Source: Streptomyces sp. HmicA12
Lineage (GTDB): Bacteria > Actinomycetota > Actinomycetes > Streptomycetales > Streptomycetaceae
Assembly (NCBI RefSeq): GCF_000373565.1
Contig: NZ_KB891820.1
Span: forward strand, 400,647-464,646
Direction of reading: 5' to 3'
DNA length: 64,000 nt
Of this stretch, positions 33,149-41,963 are shown piece after piece. The notes beneath the pieces are model-generated. The model ran no database searches. It had not been told where the DNA came from and saw only the letters and a list, made by a program, of their open reading frames with translations. Made by a program: the position numbers and the translations under genes. The stretch's first letter is position 1, and every line of letters begins with the position of its first letter.

Positions 33149-33715
33149 ATGGCCCCGCCCGCCACGAACCCGGACACCGAGCTGGCCCTCGTCTCCACCT
33201 GGGACGTGGGCGGCCCCGACGGACAGCGGGCTGTGCTCGACGCCATCGAACGCGCCTGGCGGACCCGGCCGTGGCCGCACACCGGACTGCTGTCCTACGG
33301 CGTCGACGAGGGCGCCGACGGCACGACCCTGATGCACCGCTCGCGGTGGCGGGACCTCGCCGCGTACGAGGACTTCTTCCACGGCGCGGGCGACAGCGAC
33401 GGCAACGGACGCGACGACCGCAACGCCGAGATCGACGCCGCCGTCCCCGGCATCCGCCGCCTCGGACTGCACAAGACCCGCCTGCTGCACAGCAGTTGGG
33501 GGCTCGCTCGGGGCCGCGCCCCGCGGGTCGTCACCGTCACGGTGGGGGAGCGCGAGCCCGCGCCCGTCGAGGGGCCAGGGCTGATCGCCGTACATCTGCA
33601 CCGCACGCTCGACGGCTCCGCGTACCTCGCCCGCGCCGCATGGGAGAGCGGGCGCGACGCCGTGGAGGGGGACCGCTACCGGCCCGCGCTGCGGCTGACC
33701 CCCGCCGACCTCTGA
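33149..33715 (+). CDS. Antibiotic biosynthesis monooxygenase (ABM)-like protein
   Basis: The 188-residue protein appears to be built from ferredoxin-like alpha/beta segments: LALVSTWDVGGPDGQRAVLDAIERAW and HTGLLSYGVDEGADGTTLMHRSRWRDLAAYEDFF in the first half, with a further strand-rich second half. This resembles ABM-domain proteins, but the match is by general pattern only. AGGAGG lies just before ATG 33149. It is controlled by the MerR-type promoter 40 bp upstream. Confidence 0.6.
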   Translation: MAPPATNPDTELALVSTWDVGGPDGQRAVLDAIERAWRTRPWPHTGLLSYGVDEGADGTTLMHRSRWRDLAAYEDFFHGAGDSDGNGRDDRNAEIDAAVPGIRRLGLHKTRLLHSSWGLARGRAPRVVTVTVGEREPAPVEGPGLIAVHLHRTLDGSAYLARAAWESGRDAVEGDRYRPALRLTPADL

Positions 33716-33731
33716 GGGCCCGACGACGGGC

Positions 33732-33815
33732 CGACACCCGGCCCGGCACCCAGTCCGGCACCCAGTCCGGCATCCAGTGCGGCACCCAGTCCGGCACCTG
33801 GTCCCGCACCCACCC
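33732..33815. repeat. 12-bp tandem repeat, about seven copies
   Basis: Head-to-tail copies of CGGCACCCAGTC, two of them adjacent and exact (33744-33767), with decayed copies on both sides. It fills the gap between the ABM-like gene and the ArsR gene. A 12-bp unit without spacers is a minisatellite and may vary in length between strains. Confidence 0.88.
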
Positions 33816-33871
33816 CGACCGAACATTTCCCTCGCCTGGACAAAAAAAGTTTTCGGTGGGACGGTGGAGTC

Positions 33872-34519
33872 ATGTTGGACGTCACCGTCATCGAGGATCC
33901 GGCCGCCGCCGCGGTCTCGCTCGACCCCATAAGGGCCAGGCTGCTGGCCGAGCTCGCCACGGGCCCGGCGTCCGCGGCGATGCTGGCGCCCAAGGTCGGC
34001 CTGCCGCGGCAGAAGGTGAACTATCACCTGAAGGCGCTGGAGAAGCACGGCCTGGTCGAGCTGGCCGGTGAAAGACGCAAGGGCAATGTCACCGAGCGCC
34101 TGATGCGGGCGAGCGCGGCCTCCTACGTGATCTCGCCCGGTGCGCTCGGCGCCGTGCAGCCCGACCCGGAGCGGGCCCGCGACCAGCTCTCCGCGCGCTG
34201 GCTCCTCGCGCTCGCCGCCCGGCTCGTACGGGACGTGGGCGCGCTGCTCACCGGCGCCGCGCGCGCCCGCAAGCGGCTCGCGACGTTCGCGCTCGACGGC
34301 GAGGTGCGGTTCGCCTCCGCCGCCGACCGGGCGGCGTTCGTGACGGAGCTGGCGCAGGGCGTCGACGCGCTGATCCGCAAGTACCACGCGGCCGACGCCG
34401 TGCAGGGGCGCGACCACCGCCTGGTGATCGCCCTGCACCCGACGGTCCGGCCCGAGGGGACCCCGTCCCTGCCCCAACCACCCACCGAAGAACACGAATT
34501 GGCGGAGCGAGAGACATGA
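33872..34519 (+). CDS. ArsR-family transcriptional regulator
   Basis: The 215-residue protein has a winged helix-turn-helix (DPIRARLLAELATGPASAAMLAPKVGLPRQKVNYHLKALEKHGLVEL) and a longer C-terminal helical domain than metal sensors. No metal-binding cysteine pair is present. It overlaps the SRPBCC gene by four bases; ArsR-SRPBCC pairs are common in actinomycetes, and autoregulation is likely. Confidence 0.88.
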   Translation: MLDVTVIEDPAAAAVSLDPIRARLLAELATGPASAAMLAPKVGLPRQKVNYHLKALEKHGLVELAGERRKGNVTERLMRASAASYVISPGALGAVQPDPERARDQLSARWLLALAARLVRDVGALLTGAARARKRLATFALDGEVRFASAADRAAFVTELAQGVDALIRKYHAADAVQGRDHRLVIALHPTVRPEGTPSLPQPPTEEHELAERET

Positions 34520-35286
34520 GTGACGACACACGCGGCACAGGAGCCGGGAAAGAGTTCGAGATCCCCCGCGAGTTCGAGGTGGACGCCTCGCCCGAGCAGG
34601 TCTGGGACGCCGTCACCCGCCATTCCGGTGGCTGGCTGTGGCCCATGGAGTTCGAGCCCAAGCAGGGCGGAGCGGGCCCCTTCAACTCCGTACTGACCGT
34701 GTGGGAACCGCCCCACCGGCTGACCGTCCGCTCCGAGGACCCGGCTTCGCTGCCCCCGTTCCAGACCAGCAACCAGCTCGACTACACGGTCGAGGCCCGC
34801 GACGGCGGAGCCCGCTCCTGGGTCCGCTACGTCCACAGCGGCATCTTCGTCGACAACTGGGACGAGTACTACGACGGCGCCGACAAGCACACCGACTTCT
34901 ACCTGCACACCCTGCGCCAGTACGTCACGTTCTTCCCCGGCCGCCCGGCCGCCTTCAGCACGCTGGACGGGCCGGACACCTCGGTCGGCAAGGACGCCCT
35001 CGCCGCCGTCGGCCGCGCGCTGAACCTGCCCGACGACGCGGCCGAGGGCGCGCGGGTCCGCGTCCAGGGCCCTTCCGGACACACGGTCCAGACCCTGGAC
35101 ACGGTCCTCGACTACCGCAACGACTGGTTCATCGGCCTGCGCACCGACACCGCGCTGTACCGGATCTTCGGCCGCGGCCGCTGGGGCGCCCCGGTCGGCG
35201 TCAGCGTCCACGACTTCGCGCCGGACGCCGACGCCGCGCAGAACGAGGCCGCCTGGCGGGACTGGCTCGCCTCGGTGTTCGCGTAG
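34516..35286 (+). CDS. SRPBCC (AHSA1-like) domain protein
   Basis: The 256-residue protein starts with a START/Bet-v-1-like fold: EIPREFEVDASPEQVWDAVTRHSGGWLWPMEFEP. It continues with NSVLTVWEPPHRLTVRSED and a second half (after about residue 160) that looks like a diverged repeat. These proteins bind small hydrophobic ligands or act as co-chaperone-like factors. It is translationally coupled to the ArsR gene, which probably controls it. Confidence 0.82.
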   Translation: MSDDTRGTGAGKEFEIPREFEVDASPEQVWDAVTRHSGGWLWPMEFEPKQGGAGPFNSVLTVWEPPHRLTVRSEDPASLPPFQTSNQLDYTVEARDGGARSWVRYVHSGIFVDNWDEYYDGADKHTDFYLHTLRQYVTFFPGRPAAFSTLDGPDTSVGKDALAAVGRALNLPDDAAEGARVRVQGPSGHTVQTLDTVLDYRNDWFIGLRTDTALYRIFGRGRWGAPVGVSVHDFAPDADAAQNEAAWRDWLASVFA

Positions 35287-35301
35287 CGGCCGGCTCGGCG
35301 A

Positions 35302-37137
35302 CTACGGACGCAGGCGCAGCACCTGCGGGTCGTGGTCGCTGATCTGGTCGTGGAACTCGCTGTTGATGTGCACGCTGTCGTACGTGAACGCGTCCTTCGC
35401 CTTGATCGACGGACTGATCAGGATCTGGTCGAGGACCTGGCTGTTGCCCTGGTAGTCGTACGTGTAACGCTCGTTCTTCGGCAGCGACTTGATGGCCGAC
35501 CAGAGCGCGCCGCCGTCCTCCAGGCGCTCGGCCGTGCCCGAGAACTCGAAGTCGTTGATGTCGCCGAGCGCGATGACGTCCGCGTTCTTCTGGGCGGCGA
35601 GGATCTCCTTCACGAAGGAGTTCACGGACGTCGCCTGCGCGTGGCGCTGCGTCTCGGAGCTGCGCGCGGGCGGCTGGTACTGCGAGGTCAGGCCCTGGTC
35701 GCCGCCCTTCGAGGCGAAGTGGTTGGCGATGACGAAGACCGTCTTCCCGCGGAAGGTGAACTCGCCGGCCAGCGGCTTGCGGCTGTTCGTCCAGGCCGAG
35801 GAGGCCGGGTCGACGCGGCCCGGCGACGCGGTGAGCGCGGCGCTGCCGTCGGCGGTCCTCGTCACGCCGACCGCCGTCGTGGCGTCGCCGCCCGCGCGGT
35901 CGGTGAACGAGACCCGCCCGGGGTTGAACAGGAACACCTGGCGGATGTTACCGCCGGGCTCGCCGCCGTCCGCGTTGTTCACCGGGTCGATGGAGCGCCA
36001 CTCGTACTTCGGGCCGCCCGCCGCGACGATCGCGTCGGTCAGCCTGCCCATCGTCTGGTCGGCGGCGACCGTGCCGTCGTTCTTCGCGCCGTTGTTGTCC
36101 TGGATCTCCTCCAGGGACACGATGTCGGGCGACTGCAGGTGGTGCACGATCGCGGCGGCGTGCTCCTCGAAGGTGGCGTCGGTCGGGTCGAGGTTCTCGA
36201 CGTTGTACGTCGCCACGGCCAGCTCGCCCGGCTTCTGCGTCCGGGTCGTCTCGCGGCCCAGACCGGACGGGACGAGGGTGCCCAACTCCCGTGCCACGAG
36301 CGTGTATCCGCCGTACGCGTTGAAGTCGAGCGGCCCCTCCGTGGTACCGGCCAGGACATCGTTGACGTCGGCCACCGGGAAGTCGGCGGTCGTGCCGAGC
36401 GACTGGATCTGCAGACGCCCGGAGTTCTGCGAGGTGTACGAGCCGTAGCGGGTGCCGCCGCGCTTGGTCCGGTGCTCGTTCGGCTTGACCGTGACCCACA
36501 GCTCCGCGTACGCGTCGGACGCGGTCACGACCCGCGACGGGCCGATCCGTACGTTCTGGCCCTCCAGGGACTCGTAGTAGTCGAGGGCGTACTTCTTCGG
36601 GTTCAGGGTCAGGCCGTTGATCGAGCCGTTCGCCGCGCTGTCGCCGTCCGGCGTGTACGCGTTCGGGACCGACTTCGCGCTGATCGTCGTCACCGGGACC
36701 GGATTGCCGGACGACACGACGGTCACCGTCGGCCTGGTGATCTCGGTGAGCGACTGGTTGCCGGACGAGGCGCCGCCGGGCACGTACTCGGTGACCGTGC
36801 CGGACACGGTCACCGCGTCACCGGCCTTCACCGTCGGGGTGGAACTGGTGAAGACGAAGACGCCCTCACTGGTGGCGGGGTTCGCGTCCGGGGCCGTGTC
36901 CTGGAACCAGAAGCCCCGCGACGAGCCGTACGTTCTGACGCCGGTCACGACGCCCGAGACGTCCGTGACGGTCTGGCCGGCGAGCGGGGACGTCCGGGTG
37001 CTGCCCTGGATGTCGTGGATGGCGACCGTGGCCGCGTGGGCGGGGGCGGTGACGACGACCGCGTACGTGGCGCAGCTCGCGGTGGCGACGGCGAGCGCGG
37101 CGAGACGGGAGCGGGAAGGTACGTGCTTGCTCGACAA
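35302..37137 (-). CDS. Secreted endonuclease/exonuclease/phosphatase-family nuclease
   Basis: This 611-residue protein has a signal peptide (LAALAVATASCATYAVVVTAPAHA), an OB-like N-terminal domain with VSGVVTGVR, and a C-terminal EEP domain. Its motifs are ATYNVENLDP, IVSLEEIQDNNG, VIANHFASKGGD, VIALGDINDFEFSGTAE and HDQISDHDPQVLRL, giving the Asn, Glu, His, Asp-x-Asn and Asp-His residues needed for Mg-dependent phosphodiester cleavage. The layout resembles extracellular DNases such as ExeM/NucH. TTG 37137 is preceded by GGAGGG. Confidence 0.9.
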   Translation of the reverse strand: MSSKHVPSRSRLAALAVATASCATYAVVVTAPAHAATVAIHDIQGSTRTSPLAGQTVTDVSGVVTGVRTYGSSRGFWFQDTAPDANPATSEGVFVFTSSTPTVKAGDAVTVSGTVTEYVPGGASSGNQSLTEITRPTVTVVSSGNPVPVTTISAKSVPNAYTPDGDSAANGSINGLTLNPKKYALDYYESLEGQNVRIGPSRVVTASDAYAELWVTVKPNEHRTKRGGTRYGSYTSQNSGRLQIQSLGTTADFPVADVNDVLAGTTEGPLDFNAYGGYTLVARELGTLVPSGLGRETTRTQKPGELAVATYNVENLDPTDATFEEHAAAIVHHLQSPDIVSLEEIQDNNGAKNDGTVAADQTMGRLTDAIVAAGGPKYEWRSIDPVNNADGGEPGGNIRQVFLFNPGRVSFTDRAGGDATTAVGVTRTADGSAALTASPGRVDPASSAWTNSRKPLAGEFTFRGKTVFVIANHFASKGGDQGLTSQYQPPARSSETQRHAQATSVNSFVKEILAAQKNADVIALGDINDFEFSGTAERLEDGGALWSAIKSLPKNERYTYDYQGNSQVLDQILISPSIKAKDAFTYDSVHINSEFHDQISDHDPQVLRLRP

Positions 37138-37405
37138 GGGATCCCTCCGGGGACGTGCGTGTGGCGAGCGCCGGGACGAGGGTGGAGCGAGGCGGTGCGG
37201 GCGGGCCTGGCGGCGGAGCGCCGCCCTTTCTGCATCTACGCGCGTCAATCTCTTTCCTGGGCAGGGGAGTTGTCAAGGTTTCGCGGATGTCTCCCGGGCG
37301 ACCGAAACCTGACGGGTACATGAACTGGGCAGCAAAGGGTCAAATCCGTCTACGCTGAGCCGTCGCAACGTATGACTCTTGTACGGCCCCGAGGAGAACC
37401 AGCCG

Positions 37406-38863
37406 ATGTCAGACAGCTCCCCCCTGCCGCCGGTGCGGCTGCCCGCCGAAGCGGAGCTGGCGCGGGACGCCCTTGCCACCCCCCTCCTGTCGCGCGCGGT
37501 GCGGCTCGCCCGCTGGGCCGGGCCCGGGACCCGGGTCGGCGCGGGCGGCGAACTCGTCGAAGAGCAGCTGCCCGCCGCCGCGGCCGAACTGGGACTCGCC
37601 GTCGACGGCGACGGTGACGACGGCGAGGGCATCGCGTTCGCGAGCGAGGCCTGGCAGATCGCGGTGGACACGGGACTCGTCGAGATCGTGGACGAGGAGG
37701 AGGGGACCGTGACCGCGGGCGAGGAGCTCGGCGTCATCGCCTCCGGCAGCCCGGCCGACATCCTCGGCCTGTGGCTCGGCGCCCTCGACGTGGTCCTCGC
37801 CGACGCGAGCGTGCCCGACCTCGACGACCTGGTCGGCGCCATGGACCTCGAGAACGGCTCCGGCGAGATCGACTTCTCCCAGCTCGAATGGGACCCCGAG
37901 GCGGAGGCCGAGTTCCTGGAGGGCGTGCTCGGCAATCTGTACCTGCTGACCGTGGCCGACGGCGGCGGCGCCGGTGACGCGCCCGTGCCGCTGCCCGCGC
38001 TCGCCGCGTCGATGATCGTCCCCGACGACATGGGCGAGCCCACCGACGACGTCCTGGAGCAGGTGTCGGACGCGATGATGCGGCTCGACGACCAGTTCCG
38101 GCTGCTCGACCCGGTGGGGCTCGTGGAGTTCCAGCCGGTCGACGAGGCGCTGATGGCGGACATCGACGACGCGGCCTCCGACGAGCCGGTCGACGAGTCC
38201 GACGTCTCCCGCTACGGCATGGTGCGGCTCACCCCGCTCGGCCTGTACGGGATCCGGGCGCGGATGCTGGAGGCGGGCGTGGACGCGCCGGCCGTCGGCG
38301 ACCTCGCGGACAAGGGGGCCGACGTGCTCCTCGACAGCACGTCCGGGTTCCCGCAGGCGGCGGCCCAGGCCGAGATCGAGCAGTGGCTCGAACGGCGTGA
38401 ACCGCTGGGCGCCGCACGGGAGTTGCTCGGTGCGGCGCGGGGCGCCGACGAGGGGGCGCCGCTGCGCCGGCTGCGCTGTCAGCAGGCCCTGTCACTGGTC
38501 GGCGGCGCGGCCGAGCCCGCGTTGCGCGAGGTCCTCGACGACCCGGAGCTCGGCGGCCTGGCCCGGGTCTGGCTCGCCGAGCACGGCTGCGCGGACATCC
38601 CCGCGCCCTCGGAGGACCTGGTCTTCTGGCTCACCGTCGACACGATCGCCGCGCAGCTCTCCCTGGAGGGCAACTCGGACGAGCTCCAGGCTCTGGTGGA
38701 GGGGCTCGCCGCGCAGCACAGCGGGTTCTTCGCCGCGGCGTGGCGCGTCGAGCACCCGGCCACGGCCGACGTCCTGGAGGCGATGGGCCGCCTCCACCCG
38801 GACAAGAAGGTCGCCAAGGAGGCCCGCAAGGCCGCCTTCAAGGCTCGGTCGGCGGCGCAATAG
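37406..38863 (+). CDS. Hypothetical acidic protein
   Basis: The 485-residue protein is very acidic in its first half (runs of Asp, Glu and Ala). It ends in a helical repeat-like region (LRRLRCQQALSLVGGAAEPALREVLDDPELGGLARVWLAEHG) that could be HEAT-like. The last residues are basic (KKVAKEARKAAFKARSAAQ). No signal peptide or membrane segment is seen and no family is recognised. ATG 37406 is used because the GAGGAG at 37389-37394 precedes it at 11 bp. Confidence 0.7.
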   Translation: MSDSSPLPPVRLPAEAELARDALATPLLSRAVRLARWAGPGTRVGAGGELVEEQLPAAAAELGLAVDGDGDDGEGIAFASEAWQIAVDTGLVEIVDEEEGTVTAGEELGVIASGSPADILGLWLGALDVVLADASVPDLDDLVGAMDLENGSGEIDFSQLEWDPEAEAEFLEGVLGNLYLLTVADGGGAGDAPVPLPALAASMIVPDDMGEPTDDVLEQVSDAMMRLDDQFRLLDPVGLVEFQPVDEALMADIDDAASDEPVDESDVSRYGMVRLTPLGLYGIRARMLEAGVDAPAVGDLADKGADVLLDSTSGFPQAAAQAEIEQWLERREPLGAARELLGAARGADEGAPLRRLRCQQALSLVGGAAEPALREVLDDPELGGLARVWLAEHGCADIPAPSEDLVFWLTVDTIAAQLSLEGNSDELQALVEGLAAQHSGFFAAAWRVEHPATADVLEAMGRLHPDKKVAKEARKAAFKARSAAQ

Positions 38864-38913
38864 GTTCTGCCGGGTTTCTGTTTCGCGGGCGGCCTCGGGC
38901 GGGTGGGGCTTCT

Positions 38914-39004
38914 CGCGCAGTTCCCCGCGCCCCTGGAAGCGAGCTTCGCTCGCCCAGGGGAGGCTGCGCGCAGCGCATGCCTCAGGGGCGCGGGGAACTG
39001 CGCG
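38914..39004. repeat. Interspersed palindromic repeat of Streptomyces type
   Basis: CGCGCAGTTCCCCGCGCCCC near 38914-38935 pairs with its reverse complement near 38982-39004. Between them are two small hairpins, GAGCGAAGCTCGCTT-type and a GCGCGCAGCGC-type. From memory, the same GCAGTTCCCCGCGCCCCT palindrome is scattered through intergenic regions of many Streptomyces chromosomes. It could act as terminator for the upstream gene. Confidence 0.8.
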
Positions 39005-39046
39005 ACCGGCCACGACGAGAGCCGCGGCCGGGCAGGGCGTGTCGAA

Positions 39047-39084
39047 CACGGCGGGCCGGTGACGGAAAGCACCGGCCCGCCGTG
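39047..39084. terminator. Strong hairpin downstream of the protease cluster
   Basis: CACGGCGGGCCGGTG (39047-39061) and CACCGGCCCGCCGTG (39070-39084) are perfect 15-bp arms with an 8-base loop. It starts 7 bp beyond the stop of the leftward hypothetical gene and ends the protease cluster. Confidence 0.78.
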
Positions 39085-39091
39085 CCACCCG

Positions 39092-39538
39092 CTAGCAGAG
39101 ATAGCGCGTCGTGTGCTTGAAGGACGACGTCGCCCCGTCGAAGCCGTACGTGCCCCGGTACGCCGGCGGGTTCTGGTACTCGCCGACGATCGTGATGGTG
39201 TTGGCGCAGGAGCCCTGCCCGGCGCGCTTGGCGTCGAGGCGGAACGTGTCGCCGATGAAGCCGCCCGTGATGTCCCACGGGGCGCCGCAGATGCCCGACG
39301 TGATCTGCCCGCCGGTCACCACGTAGGGGTGCGTGTTCGGGTTGATCTTCGCGGTGATGGCGAAGGTGATCTGGCCGTTGTTGAGCTCCAGCTTGCAGTC
39401 GACCGACACCGCTTCCGCGGACACGTCCTGCTGCGCGGCGAACGCCTCGTCGCGCGTCTTGACCTCCGCGCCCTGCGGGTTGTGGAACCGGTGCTCGGCG
39501 CGGGACTGGCCCTTCTGCTTGCGTGCCTGAGTGGTCAT
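39092..39538 (-). CDS. Hypothetical 148-residue protein of the protease cluster
   Basis: The protein begins with a basic, flexible region (MTTQARKQKGQSRAEHRFHN) and then has a beta-rich part with four cysteines (Cys48, Cys84, Cys110, Cys148), the last being the C-terminal residue. There is no signal peptide. GGAGGTGA precedes ATG 39538, a near-perfect ribosome-binding site. It is 11 bp behind the protease gene and almost certainly in its operon. It may be a substrate, an inhibitor or an accessory protein; nothing in the sequence decides this. Confidence 0.75.
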   Translation of the reverse strand: MTTQARKQKGQSRAEHRFHNPQGAEVKTRDEAFAAQQDVSAEAVSVDCKLELNNGQITFAITAKINPNTHPYVVTGGQITSGICGAPWDITGGFIGDTFRLDAKRAGQGSCANTITIVGEYQNPPAYRGTYGFDGATSSFKHTTRYLC

Positions 39539-39549
39539 GACGTCACCTC

Positions 39550-40713
39550 CTATGCCAGCTGCTCGGCGATCTCGACGCGCAGCAGGGCGCGTACGTTCTC
39601 GATGTGGTTGGCGACCGTGACCTGCGAGGAACCGGCGAACAGCAGGCCCGTCGCCACGTTGTCGAGCGAGGTCACCAGGGACCCGGAGTCGCCGCCCGCG
39701 GACATGTTCGTGGTGAGGATCTGGTCCTTGAAGCGGGCCGTCCCCGCGGTGCCGTAGTTCACGTCGATCGTCGCGTCGACCGCGATGATCCGGCCGAAGG
39801 AGATGTTCGTCGTGCGGCCGGTCTTCTTCACCAGGTCGCCGACCGCGACGTTCGCCTTGCGCCGCCAGGCACGCGGCGCGCCGCTGAAGTACTGCTCGCG
39901 GGTGGCGTCCTGGAACTGGACCTCGCCGAGCGCCGCGTCGACCACGTTGTTGTGCTGGTCGAGCGGGGTCTGCGGGGCGAACTGGATGGTGATGAACCGG
40001 GACAGCGTGGCGATCCGGTCCGCGGGGCTGGTGCCGCCGTCGAACGTGCCGGGCTGCACGATGACGCTGCCGAGCTGGGCCCGGTTGGAGTCGGCGAGCA
40101 CGTGGTTGTTGGACAGGACGTAGAACTTGGCCGGGGTGCCGAGACCGGGGCCCGGCGGGTCCACGGTGGCGCCCGGCAGGAAGTCGTAGACCACGCTGCC
40201 GAGCGTGCCGGCGGTGATGGCCACGTTGCCGATCGAGAAGCCGGAGGGCGCCGGGCGCATCCGGCGGACCAGTACCTGCGGCTCGAAGGTCTGCAGACCG
40301 CCGAGCTCCTCGAGCAGCGGCTGGCTCATCATGCCGCCGAGCTGCTGGGAGACGCCGCCGTCGGGCCCGTAGGTGATGCCCTCCTGCTGGTGTCCGCCGG
40401 CGGACGGCCGGCTCTGCCGCCGCTGGGCGGAGATCTGGCCTACGGCCACGATGTCGGTGGGGGTGCCGTCATCCATCTGACGGGGAATCACATCCCGCTC
40501 GGGCAGCATGGATTCGGAGAGCTTCTGGGTCACGAAGACCAGGACGGCCGGCTCGCCGGTGGGCTGTCCGTCGACCCATTTCACGCCGTGGCCGTAGCCG
40601 ACCACGTTGGCCAGCGGCTGTTCGCGCCGCAGGAAGTCGCTCTGTGCCTGCTGGCGGGAGCTGTCGCTGAGCTGACCGCCGGCGGGTCCTCGCATCAATT
40701 CGGGCTGGCTCAC
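39550..40713 (-). CDS. Trypsin-fold serine protease with an N-terminal companion domain
   Basis: The 387-residue protein has an intact chymotrypsin-like triad: His204 (VLSNNHVLAD), Asp259 (NNVVDAALGE) and Ser343 (SAGGDSGSLV). Before it, residues 33-97 form a separate domain (LANVVGYGHGVKW ... VLVFVTQKL ... DVIPRQMDDGTP) that matches the free-standing protein encoded next. No signal peptide is visible, so it acts in the cytosol or is exported by another route. The GTG start is preceded by AAGAGGTGG. The architecture does not match the usual secreted Streptomyces trypsins. Confidence 0.82.
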   Translation of the reverse strand: MSQPELMRGPAGGQLSDSSRQQAQSDFLRREQPLANVVGYGHGVKWVDGQPTGEPAVLVFVTQKLSESMLPERDVIPRQMDDGTPTDIVAVGQISAQRRQSRPSAGGHQQEGITYGPDGGVSQQLGGMMSQPLLEELGGLQTFEPQVLVRRMRPAPSGFSIGNVAITAGTLGSVVYDFLPGATVDPPGPGLGTPAKFYVLSNNHVLADSNRAQLGSVIVQPGTFDGGTSPADRIATLSRFITIQFAPQTPLDQHNNVVDAALGEVQFQDATREQYFSGAPRAWRRKANVAVGDLVKKTGRTTNISFGRIIAVDATIDVNYGTAGTARFKDQILTTNMSAGGDSGSLVTSLDNVATGLLFAGSSQVTVANHIENVRALLRVEIAEQLA

Positions 40714-40760
40714 GCCAGACCACCTCTTCCCCTGACGTTCACGTGTGTGCGGGGGTTCTC

Positions 40761-41009
40761 TCAGAGCCCGTCGGGCGTCTCGTCCTGGGCCCGGACGTCG
40801 CCGATCGCCAATACGCGCACCGGCACGCCCTCGAGCTGCTGTGGAACCACGTCGTCCGCGGGGAGCCGGTCGCGGGGCACTTTGCGGGTGACGAAGACGA
40901 CGATGACGTCCGTCCCCGAGTGCTCGTCCCTCCCGATCCCGACTCCGGTGACATTGGCCAGCTTCATCAGCCGGCTCTCATGGAGGCCGCGTGCCTGACG
41001 TGCGTCCAC
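40761..41009 (-). CDS. Free-standing copy of the protease N-terminal domain
   Basis: The 82-residue protein aligns with residues 33-97 of the downstream protease: LANVTGVGIG against LANVVGYGHG, VIVVFVTRKVPRDRLPADDV against AVLVFVTQKLSESMLPERDV, and VPQQLEGVPVRVLAIGDVRAQ against IPRQMDDGTPTDIVAVGQISAQ. It lies 47 bp upstream of the protease on the same strand, first in the cluster. It could be an inhibitor, a folding helper or a regulatory subunit. Start GTG 41009; an internal ATG at residue 15 is also possible. Confidence 0.78.
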   Translation of the reverse strand: MDARQARGLHESRLMKLANVTGVGIGRDEHSGTDVIVVFVTRKVPRDRLPADDVVPQQLEGVPVRVLAIGDVRAQDETPDGL

Positions 41010-41051
41010 TTCGGCTCGCCACCCCCCTCTGCGGGTGATGCAGGTAGGCCC

Positions 41052-41080
41052 TGTCTATTGCCGCCCGGCAGTGTGGTCAA
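41052..41080 (-). promoter_or_regulatory. Candidate promoter of the protease cluster
   Basis: On the minus strand TTGACC (41080-41075) and TAGACA (41057-41052) are separated by 17 bp, about 43 bp before the first start codon of the cluster. No other promoter-like pair is seen before the protease gene. Confidence 0.48.
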
Positions 41081-41170
41081 GGCGTTCTGCGTGAAATCTT
41101 GGGTTTGGGTATGAGGTGTGCCTGTTGACCTTCTTTACGAAGATTCTTCCGACCTTTGTGGCAAGCGCTG

Positions 41171-41935
41171 TCATGTGCGCAGGTAGGAGGCACCGTTGAG
41201 GTCGAGGACGGTTCCCGAGGCCCACTGCGCCCCGGGAGACGCCAGCCACAGCACGGCCCCGGCGATCTCGTCCGCGGACGCGACCCGGCCGAAGGGACTC
41301 TGCGCCCGTACTTCGTCCGTCAACCGGTGCGCGACCCGCTCCGTCTCGATGAACCCGGGCGCCACCGACGCCACCCCGATCCCGTGCGGCGCGAGCGCGA
41401 CCGCGAGGGACTGCCCGAGCGCGTGCACGGCGGCCTTCGTCGCCCCGTACGCGGGGTGGTCCGGCTCGCCCTTGAAGGCGCCGCGCGAGCCGACGTTCAC
41501 GATCCGGCCACCCGCGCCCTGGTCGATCATGCGGTGTGCGGCCAGGTGACTCAGGTTCGAGGTACCGAGCAGGTTCACCGCCACATGCCGCTGCCAGAGC
41601 TCCGACCATTGTTCGTACGAGGTGGTGGCGGGCGGGTGCGGCAGGTTCACGGCCGCGTTGTTCACGAGGACGTCGATGCCGCCCAGGCCCTCGGCCGCGC
41701 GCCCGGCGATCGACGCCGCGCCCGCCGGGTCGGACACGTCGCCGCCGACGAGGACGTGCCCGTCGCCGTCGAGCGAGTCGAGCGTGGCCCGCGCCTCGGC
41801 CTCCCGGGACGCGTAGTGCACGGCGACCCGGTCGCCGTTCGCGGCGAACCGGCGGGCCAGTGCCCGTCCGAGACCGCGCGACGCGCCGCTCACGAGCACC
41901 CGGCGTCCGGATTCCGGCAGGTTCACTGAAGTCAT
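41171..41935 (-). CDS. SDR-family oxidoreductase
   Basis: The 254-residue protein has the Rossmann motif VSGASRGLGRAL (G-x3-G-x-G), the NNAAVN motif, catalytic serine in NVGSRGAF, and Y-x3-K in AYGATKAAVHAL. APGFIETE is the usual post-catalytic segment. The dinucleotide is probably NADP(H), as an Arg follows the glycine motif (inference). It resembles FabG-type reductases; the substrate is unknown. It is divergent from phoX. Confidence 0.9.
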   Translation of the reverse strand: MTSVNLPESGRRVLVSGASRGLGRALARRFAANGDRVAVHYASREAEARATLDSLDGDGHVLVGGDVSDPAGAASIAGRAAEGLGGIDVLVNNAAVNLPHPPATTSYEQWSELWQRHVAVNLLGTSNLSHLAAHRMIDQGAGGRIVNVGSRGAFKGEPDHPAYGATKAAVHALGQSLAVALAPHGIGVASVAPGFIETERVAHRLTDEVRAQSPFGRVASADEIAGAVLWLASPGAQWASGTVLDLNGASYLRT

Positions 41936-41963
41936 GGAAGCAGGCCCCTCGACGTAGGACGGT

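Noticed and set aside
33732..33815. CRISPR-like array
   Set aside because: The 12-bp units are contiguous without spacers and no cas genes are present; it is a minisatellite.
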